From: JAXLQL01 sp046331625
GTDB taxonomy: Bacteria; Acidobacteriota; Terriglobia; Bryobacterales; Bryobacteraceae
DNA length: 64,000 nucleotides
Direction: 5' to 3'
NCBI GenBank assembly: GCA_046331625.1
Contig: JAXLQL010000001.1
Coordinates: 310,001-374,000 of the forward strand
Program-made: the position numbers and the translations under genes
Shown here: piece after piece, positions 58,695 to 64,000 of the stretch
Position numbering within the stretch: the first letter of the stretch is position 1
Layout of the letters: the number at the start of each line of letters is the position of its first letter
The notes under the pieces: model-generated
The model's input: only the letters and a program-made list of their open reading frames with translations
Databases searched by the model: none
What the model was told of the DNA's origin: nothing

Positions 58695-59522
58695 ATGAAG
58701 GCATTCTTAGAGACGTTGCGTCCGGGTGACCCCGATTGGGATCTCGCCCGCCGAATCGACCCGCAACGGCTACCCGCGCACATCGCGATTATCATGGACG
58801 GCAACGGGCGTTGGGCCCGTCAGCGGATGCTGCCCCGCGTGGCCGGACACAAGGCCGGGATTGACCCGGTGCGGTCCACCGTGGAGTGCTGTGCGGCGCT
58901 CGGAATCGGCGCGCTGACGCTCTACGCCTTCTCGCTCGAAAACTGGAAGCGGCCCCGCACCGAAGTAGAGACGCTGTGGCGCCTGCTGCGAATCTATCTC
59001 CACCGAGAGCTGCCGCGGCTGATGGACAACAACATTCGCCTCAACGCGATCGGGCGGTGGGAAGCGCTACCTCCGGTTGTGAGCCGCGATCTCGAACAGA
59101 CCATTCGACGCACCGAACGCAATAGTGGGTTGCGATTGAACCTCGCCATCAACTATGGCGGCCGGGCGGAACTGGCTGACGCCATGAATCTGCTACTCGA
59201 TCGCGCGCGGCTAGACGGCAGGCTGGACGAACTCCAGATCGACGAGAACGCGATCTCGTCGGCGCTCTACACGCGAGACCTGCCCGATCTCGATTTGCTC
59301 ATCCGCACCTCCGGCGAGATGCGCATCTCGAATTTCCTGCTCTGGCAAGTCGCCTACGCCGAGTTCTACGTCACCGACACGCTCTGGCCCGACTTTCGCC
59401 AATCGCACCTGCTGCAGGCGATCCTCGAATATCAGAAGCGCGACCGCAGATTCGGCGGACTCACGGCGGTGGAGCAACCCGAACCAGCGGAAGAGCAACT
59501 CGTGGGTGCGCCCGGCAAATGA
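58695..59522 (+). CDS. uppS: Undecaprenyl diphosphate synthase (isoprenyl transferase)
   Basis: 275 residues from ATG 58695; the frame is open to 58590 but the family begins near here. Makes the C55 lipid carrier for peptidoglycan and surface glycans. HIAIIMDGNGRWARQRMLPR (catalytic Asp and phosphate-binding), LTLYAFSLENWKRP, LRLNLAINYGGRAELADAMN, and the C-terminal RTSGEMRISNFLLWQVAYAE are the five signature regions. Its stop overlaps cdsA's start (ATGA). Confidence 0.94.
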   Translation: MKAFLETLRPGDPDWDLARRIDPQRLPAHIAIIMDGNGRWARQRMLPRVAGHKAGIDPVRSTVECCAALGIGALTLYAFSLENWKRPRTEVETLWRLLRIYLHRELPRLMDNNIRLNAIGRWEALPPVVSRDLEQTIRRTERNSGLRLNLAINYGGRAELADAMNLLLDRARLDGRLDELQIDENAISSALYTRDLPDLDLLIRTSGEMRISNFLLWQVAYAEFYVTDTLWPDFRQSHLLQAILEYQKRDRRFGGLTAVEQPEPAEEQLVGAPGK

Positions 59523-60277
59523 AGCGGGTGCTGACAGCAGCCCTGCTGATCCCCATAGTTCTGGCAGTCATTTTCAAGGCTCCCGAGTGGGCCATGCGAG
59601 CCGTGCTCACGGCGCTCGGTGTTGCGGGATTTGTCGAATTCCGCCGGCTGGCCGCCAAGCATGAATGCGAACCGCATCTGGCCCTCGGCATCGCGGCCGG
59701 GCTCGCCCTGATGTGGCTTCCGCGGCTGCATTGGGAAGCCGCAGCCACGCTGATGCTGGCGGGCATGGCTTGGGCGATGCGTCGCGATCTACGCGGAGTG
59801 CTCCCGAGGAGTTCCGCGCTGGCTCTCGGAGTGGTGTATTGCTTCGCGCCGTGGTTGTGCGCGCTCTACCTGCACCGGTTCAGCCCTTATGTGTTGCTCT
59901 TCGCCGTATCAATCAACTGGGTGGGAGACGCAGCGGCGTTCGCCGTAGGCTCGATGATCGGCAAGAACAAGCTCGCCCCGGCGATCTCGCCAGGCAAGTC
60001 GTGGGAAGGTGCGGCAGGATCGATGATCGCGTGCTGCGCCTACGGCGTGGCGTTGCTGACAGGCTTCTCCCTGATCGGATGGCAGCACGCACTCGTGGTG
60101 AGCGCTGCGGCGAATGTCGCGGGGCAACTCGGAGATCTGGCCGAGTCTGCGATGAAGCGCGGAGCCGGAGTGAAAGACAGCGGCTCGATGCTTCCGGGCC
60201 ACGGCGGCTGGCTTGACCGCCTCGACTCGACGCTGTTCACGTTGCCGGTGGTCTATCTTTGGTTCGCGTCATCTTGA
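59519..60277 (+). CDS. cdsA: Phosphatidate cytidylyltransferase
   Basis: 252 residues, several membrane helices. Makes CDP-diacylglycerol. The CdsA signature at the C-terminus is SAMKRGAGVKDSGSMLPGHG followed by GWLDRLDSTLFTLPVVYLWF. AFAVGSMIGKNKLAPAISPG and KSWEGAAGSMIACCAYGVAL are also typical. The gene overlaps uppS by four bases and the convergent PEP-CTERM gene by 25. The frequent downstream partner dxr is not present here. Confidence 0.92.
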   Translation: MKRVLTAALLIPIVLAVIFKAPEWAMRAVLTALGVAGFVEFRRLAAKHECEPHLALGIAAGLALMWLPRLHWEAAATLMLAGMAWAMRRDLRGVLPRSSALALGVVYCFAPWLCALYLHRFSPYVLLFAVSINWVGDAAAFAVGSMIGKNKLAPAISPGKSWEGAAGSMIACCAYGVALLTGFSLIGWQHALVVSAAANVAGQLGDLAESAMKRGAGVKDSGSMLPGHGGWLDRLDSTLFTLPVVYLWFASS

Positions 60278-60966
60278 GAGCGCGGCCGCCAGTGGCGGCG
60301 TGCTAGCACGGCCACGGCCAAGCCGGACGTCATGAGCGCCCACGTAGAGGGCTCGGGGACGACGGTGCCGCTCCAATCAGCGCGCGCGCTGTCAAAGCCC
60401 TGGTCACCGAAGGCGGCCGTGAGCACCAGCGGCGTATATCCCACACCGCCGATGATAACCACGATCTGGCTCCCCGCAAACTCGGCTCCCGACACCGACG
60501 ACGCGTCCGCCGTGATCAATGCGTTCTGGGCGATGCAGGCAGCCAGCGCCACCCCGCCGAGCCCGTTGCAGTTCTGCAGGGTCAAGGCCTGGTCCACGTC
60601 GCCGACATGGGTATATGTCTTGCCCGGAGTGAAGTTGGTGAACGTCAGCGTGACCGCGTTTCCGCCGTCGAGGGTGGCGCCGCTGGCCGAGAATCCGGTG
60701 AACCCGGTGCCGCCCAGATTCGAGGTAGCCACGTTCTGGTTGGCGAGAAAACCTGGGGCCGCGGCCGCCGTGTCAAAGAAGAGGCCTGGCTTCAGAATAA
60801 TCTGAATCGACTGGATCGATACGTCGGGAGAGCCCGTGGTGAACGAGTGACTCCACGATCCCAGGATCCCTCCGCTGAATGAGCTCGATCCGCTCACCAA
60901 AACCGGGGCGGCCTGTAGCCAACTCGCCGCCGCAAACAGACAAACACCTACTGCCATTTTCGCCAT
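60253..60966 (-). CDS. PEP-CTERM sorting-domain protein
   Basis: 237 residues from ATG 60966 (GGGAG upstream; the frame runs upstream to 61368 without sense). Signal peptide MAKMAVGVCLFAAASWLQAA, a Gly/Thr/Ser-rich beta domain (FSGGILGSWSHSFTTGSPDV, GGNAVTLTFTNFTPGKTYTH), then the C-terminal sorting signal: VVPEPSTWALMTSGLAVAVL-ARRHWRPR (PEP motif, membrane segment, basic cluster). Such proteins are cut and anchored by exosortase and are tied to extracellular polysaccharide. No exosortase is in the window. Confidence 0.88.
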   Translation of the reverse strand: MAKMAVGVCLFAAASWLQAAPVLVSGSSSFSGGILGSWSHSFTTGSPDVSIQSIQIILKPGLFFDTAAAAPGFLANQNVATSNLGGTGFTGFSASGATLDGGNAVTLTFTNFTPGKTYTHVGDVDQALTLQNCNGLGGVALAACIAQNALITADASSVSGAEFAGSQIVVIIGGVGYTPLVLTAAFGDQGFDSARADWSGTVVPEPSTWALMTSGLAVAVLARRHWRPRSQDDANQR

Positions 60967-61210
60967 GCGATCACACTCCCTCGAAGTTTCTGTTACCGAG
61001 ACTCCCTGCCAATTGGGAACTGGTTCTAGTGATGTATCGGCCCCGGATTGGGTCTTCCATAGGGCGATCTTCGTCGGGTATATCCCTGAGTAGACCGGGC
61101 GGACGGGGTCATACCACCCTCGTTGTCGGGGGCGCAAGTAAAGTCGCTCTCTCGAGGAGCCGATCCTTTTCCAGGAACCTGCTACGGCGGTTTCCGGGAT
61201 CGAGCGCCTC

Positions 61211-61846
61211 ATGACACCTTCCTTGTCCGGATCGGGTATTTCCGAACCTGCCCGAGTAATTCCCGCAGACGAAGGCCTCGCGGAAAGCGAATTCTGGAGT
61301 CTGACCAATCGGCGGCTGACGGCGATGATGTTTGTCGGCGTTGTCGCCATAAGCTTGGTTGCGACCACGATCTATCTGGTGGGTAGGCTGGGCGGCGCGC
61401 GCACGCCAACGGTGCAGAGTGCGGCTCCCGTTCCGCAGCCGGCGCGCGCGAGCAAGCTGGCCACCGTAGCGCCAAAGCCTGCCGCGCCTTCCTCCTCCCC
61501 TGTCGCCCCAAGCCCCTTGGCGCCGGCGGCTACTGTGCCCGGGCCGGTTGTGGCTACCGCTGGTGCGGCGTTGGTCCCCCCGGCGATACTGTCCGCCCCG
61601 GCTGCGGTACAGCCGGCCCCACCCGCGGGCCAGGCATTTCTACAGGTCACCGCCACCGAGTTCCCCATGGCAGCGAAAGTGGTGGAGCAGCTCTCGCAGT
61701 CAAGCCTACCGGCTCGGATCGTGGAAGGGCCGTCGCCGCAGATCGTTCGCGTAATCGTCGGCCCAATTTCCGATGCTGCGCGGAGCGATGCCTGGAAAAA
61801 GGAAATCGAGAAGCTCGGCTTCAAGCCATTTCCCAAGAAATACTGA
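61211..61846 (+). CDS. Single-span protein with Ala/Pro linker and SPOR-like C-terminal domain
   Basis: 211 residues. One membrane segment (~36-60, AMMFVGVVAISLVATTIYLV), then ~80 residues of Ala/Pro/Val-rich linker, then a C-terminal ~60-residue beta-alpha domain (FLQVTATEFPMAAKVVEQLS ... VRVIVGPISDAARSDAWKKE) that looks like SPOR, which binds denuded peptidoglycan at division sites. The typical FxVQ start of SPOR is only partly kept. A short hairpin (GCCGCC/GGCGGC at 61847-61865) follows the stop. Confidence 0.75.
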   Translation: MTPSLSGSGISEPARVIPADEGLAESEFWSLTNRRLTAMMFVGVVAISLVATTIYLVGRLGGARTPTVQSAAPVPQPARASKLATVAPKPAAPSSSPVAPSPLAPAATVPGPVVATAGAALVPPAILSAPAAVQPAPPAGQAFLQVTATEFPMAAKVVEQLSQSSLPARIVEGPSPQIVRVIVGPISDAARSDAWKKEIEKLGFKPFPKKY

Positions 61847-61908
61847 GCCGCCCTGGCACGGCGGCGCGGTCCTGAAGCGTACTACAATTCGAAAGGACCG
61901 CCCAATTC

Positions 61909-62370
61909 GTGTCAATGGAGCAGAAGCCCATCCGTGTTCTCGAACGCACCTCCGCCGCAGATCTCTGGCGAAGGACGCTGTCTCAAGTACCGGGAGTCTT
62001 CGGCCGCATCATCTACCTAGCCTCTCTGCGGAATCCCAACACGGGCCGCTACGAGCACCACGGCCTAGCCCAAACCTACGGAGAAGACGAAGCCAATCAC
62101 ACCCTGGCCGCCAGCCACGAGTTCGCATTCGGACAATGGCTTTCTTTCTCCGTCCAGGCGCAGAAAGCCGACCTCGACCTGTACCTCTCGGGGTTGACTA
62201 CAGGGAAGAAGACCCTTGTCGAGACTTGGCTCCGCTTGGCGCCATACAGGAACCTGATCCCCGCCACCGCATCGGCCGGCGAGCGCAGGCTCTACCTGGC
62301 TGACATGACGACGCTGCTCGAGGTGCTCAGGATCGAGGCTGGCGTTTCGGCGATCGATCCAGACTCATAG
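61909..62370 (+). CDS. Hypothetical protein, 153 residues
   Basis: Starts GTG 61909 (ATG 61915 is next). ADLWRRTLSQVPGVFGRIIY, LASLRNPNTGRYEHHGLAQT, then EFAFGQWLSFSVQAQKADLD are predicted helices. I recognise no catalytic motif. Its end overlaps the convergent regulator by 44 bases on the opposite strand. The length and ordinary codon usage make it a probable real gene. Confidence 0.65.
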   Translation: MSMEQKPIRVLERTSAADLWRRTLSQVPGVFGRIIYLASLRNPNTGRYEHHGLAQTYGEDEANHTLAASHEFAFGQWLSFSVQAQKADLDLYLSGLTTGKKTLVETWLRLAPYRNLIPATASAGERRLYLADMTTLLEVLRIEAGVSAIDPDS

Positions 62371-63172
62371 CCACGCCCGTCACCTGGCCGATAATCCGGA
62401 TTTCGTCCGGGTACCGGTAGATCTGGGGTGTGCATCCGGAGGCCGGATGCGGCTGGAGGATCAGCGTATCGCCCTGGAGAGTGCACCACGCGCACACAAA
62501 CCCATCGGCGTGCTCGAAGAAGTAGATCGGCCGCTCGAACTCGGTCGTCCAACCGGACATAGCGGGAATGCGCCGGGACTCGTCGATCACCACCAGCGCG
62601 CCGGGCGCGATCAGGGGATAGAGAAAACGATCCTTCTCGCCTACGATCCCATAGCGGAGATTCGACGGGTTGTCGAGCATCGCTAGCGGCAGCGTGCCCC
62701 ACTTGGCGACGATCCGGCTCAGGTACGTGGTCTCGCCCAAGTCCGCGCCAGGGTCGAGGGAGATCGGCAGCTCCACCGCCGCGTGGCCAGAGACTGAAAA
62801 TCCGATCAAGTGCGTGTTGTCGATACCTGTTTCGAGACTCAGACCCGGCATCTTCGTCAAGTCGACTCCATACCAGGCGAGCACCGTCGCGAACTCGATC
62901 TTGTACACCACGGCCAGCGTGTAGAGCCGGTAAATGGTGGGAACCACGCCTTTGTTTTCGATGTCGGAAAGCCGGCTCAGGGCAACCGCAAACTCATCAT
63001 TTTGAAGCCGTTGTGCGATACTGAGACTTGCCTGCTCCACATCGCGGTAACGCAACCCGAGCATCTCGCGCACCTGCTTCAGGCGAAGCCCGGCCTCGAT
63101 GGCGATTCCAAGATCGAGATCCGGCGCCACCTCCGGGATCCGCGGCTTCTCCGATGCGAAGGTCTTCGGCAC
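62327..63172 (-). CDS. XRE-type DNA-binding protein with LexA/S24-like C-terminal domain
   Basis: 281 residues. An N-terminal helix-turn-helix: GLRLKQVREMLGLRYRDVEQ, FAVALSRLSDIENKGVVPTI, TLAVVYKIEFATVLAWYGV. The C-terminal half resembles the LexA/S24 fold (DRFLYPLIAPGALVVIDESR, DGFVCAWCTLQGDTLILQPH, IRIIGQVTGVAMSL), but the catalytic Ser of D-S-M-x-P is replaced (R-F-L-Y-P) and no clear catalytic Lys is seen. It is therefore probably not a self-cleaving repressor. Targets unknown; it may act on the neighbouring 61909 gene or itself. Confidence 0.78.
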   Translation of the reverse strand: MPKTFASEKPRIPEVAPDLDLGIAIEAGLRLKQVREMLGLRYRDVEQASLSIAQRLQNDEFAVALSRLSDIENKGVVPTIYRLYTLAVVYKIEFATVLAWYGVDLTKMPGLSLETGIDNTHLIGFSVSGHAAVELPISLDPGADLGETTYLSRIVAKWGTLPLAMLDNPSNLRYGIVGEKDRFLYPLIAPGALVVIDESRRIPAMSGWTTEFERPIYFFEHADGFVCAWCTLQGDTLILQPHPASGCTPQIYRYPDEIRIIGQVTGVAMSLDRSPKRQPRS

Positions 63173-63247
63173 TTGCCTGAATTATATCGGCATGACGGGT
63201 GCGGCGGCAAGGAGTGAACGGCACAGTACGACCAAAGGAACCAAACC

Positions 63248-63826
63248 TTGCGCATCATTGTCGCCATCACCGGCGCCAGCGGGTCCATCTACGGCGTCCG
63301 GTTGCTCGGCAAACTTCGCGCTTCGCCGGGCGTGGAATCTCACCTCATCATGACGCGGAGCGGGGAACGCACCCTGCACATCGAAACGGGACTTCTTGCG
63401 GCTGACGTACGCAAGATGGCGCACTTCCACTATCCCGTGGAAGACATCGGCTCGCGCCTCGCCAGCGGCTCATTCGCCGCGGACGCAATGGTGGTGGCGC
63501 CCTGCTCCATTCATTCGATGTCGGCCATCGCCACCGGGATCAGCTCGAATCTGGTGGTCCGCGCGGCAGACGTGACGCTCAAGGAGCGGCGGCGACTGAT
63601 CCTGATGGTACGCGAGACGCCGTTCCATCTCGGACACCTCCGTACCATGACGGCCCTCACCGAAATGGGTGCGATCATCGCCCCGCCCGTGCCCGCCTTC
63701 TATCACTCACCCAAGACCATCGAAGACATCGTGGACCATTCCCTCGACCGCGTGTTCGACCTGTTGGCGATCGCCAACCCGAGCGCCTACCGTTGGGATC
63801 CCAACCACGGAAAGGCGTCGTCATGA
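63248..63826 (+). CDS. ubiX: Flavin prenyltransferase UbiX
   Basis: 192 residues, starting at TTG 63248 with an AAGGAA ribosome site (about 63235). Makes prenylated FMN used by UbiD-type decarboxylases. RIIVAITGASGSIYGVRLLG is the N-terminal FMN-binding loop; VVAPCSIHSMSAIATGISSN and RAADVTLKERRRLILMVRET follow; the Ser/Tyr site AFYHSPKTIEDIVDHSLDR is kept. Its ATGA overlaps the pheA start at 63823. ubiD is not visible. Confidence 0.93.
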   Translation: MRIIVAITGASGSIYGVRLLGKLRASPGVESHLIMTRSGERTLHIETGLLAADVRKMAHFHYPVEDIGSRLASGSFAADAMVVAPCSIHSMSAIATGISSNLVVRAADVTLKERRRLILMVRETPFHLGHLRTMTALTEMGAIIAPPVPAFYHSPKTIEDIVDHSLDRVFDLLAIANPSAYRWDPNHGKASS

Positions 63827-64000
63827 GCATCGAATTCCCGCGCCGGATCCGCCGAGTTGCCTTTCAGGGAGAGTTGGGCGCGTTCAGCCACCTGGCCATT
63901 CTGAAGCTGGTGGGGTCGAAGGCGAAGCCCGTCCCCTGCCAGCGCTTCGAGCAACTGTTCACCGCCGTGATCGAGGGCAAGGCGGACGCCGCGATGCTGC
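63823..64000 (+). CDS. pheA: Prephenate dehydratase (partial, runs off window end)
   Basis: From ATG 63823, overlapping the ubiX stop. 59 residues are visible: RRIRRVAFQGELGAFSHLAI matches the prephenate dehydratase N-terminus (VAFQGE.GAFS), followed by a PCQRFEQLFTAVIEGKADAA segment, also typical (F..vf.av..g..d.a). It would convert prephenate to phenylpyruvate. Only the first third is here, so presence of ACT or other domains cannot be seen. Confidence 0.85.
   Translation, partial: MSIEFPRRIRRVAFQGELGAFSHLAILKLVGSKAKPVPCQRFEQLFTAVIEGKADAAML

Overview
This 64 kb, GC-rich window looks like a chromosomal piece of an Acidobacteriota genome, most probably a Bryobacteraceae ('Solibacter'-like) organism. 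Two large secreted proteins (3495-5366 and 5347-7197) end in the immunoglobulin-like C-terminal domain known as the Solibacter-type TIGR03437 domain. There are many Tat-type secreted enzymes (cupin, glycosidase-like protein, enolase-superfamily enzyme, D-threonine-aldolase-like protein, sulfatase), a PEP-CTERM protein and a dispersed double-hairpin repeat. The organism is inferred from family content only.

Layout. 0-7 kb: the end of rtcB and rtcA (RNA repair), an AraC regulator facing a tautomerase/SnoaL/cupin mini-operon, then the two large secreted proteins. 7-15 kb, mostly minus strand: a frame-disrupted glycosidase-like protein, a YjhG/YagF-type sugar-acid dehydratase, a secreted unknown, an Rpn-like nuclease, a YheT hydrolase, an ADP-ribosylglycohydrolase and RecX. 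15-20 kb, plus strand: two envelope proteins, a CpsB-type phosphatase with a non-standard start, a methyltransferase with an extra C-terminal half, an MFS carrier and apt. 20-27 kb: the housekeeping run ispE-prs-rplY-pth-rpsF-rpsR-rplI followed by an SDR enzyme and a HEAT/SEC-C protein. 27-32 kb: catabolic enzymes and a DUF4062 protein. 32-45 kb, minus strand: membrane proteins, a PQQ-propeller protein, holB, udg, coaBC, rpoZ, gmk, yicC, an MsbA-like exporter, GT9, a Trm112-like protein and two aldolases.

46-49.5 kb is the accessory patch. An IS3-family element with a 3-bp target duplication interrupts a secreted-protein gene, and next to it lies a two-gene module with a Panacea-domain antitoxin and a probable toxin partner. 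50-64 kb: sulfatase, ABC-2 permease, coaA, a two-repeat secreted protein, a DUF2167 protein, an atpZ-atpI-atpB-atpE block without F1 genes, dapA, an AhpD-like protein lacking the usual cysteine pair, uppS-cdsA, a PEP-CTERM protein, a proline-rich membrane protein, an XRE/S24-like regulator, ubiX and the start of pheA.

Single-base frameshifts recur, including in housekeeping genes (prs, rplY) and clustered at 19.1-22.9 kb. The simplest reading is consensus error in the assembly rather than real gene decay, so every broken gene here should be judged with that in mind.
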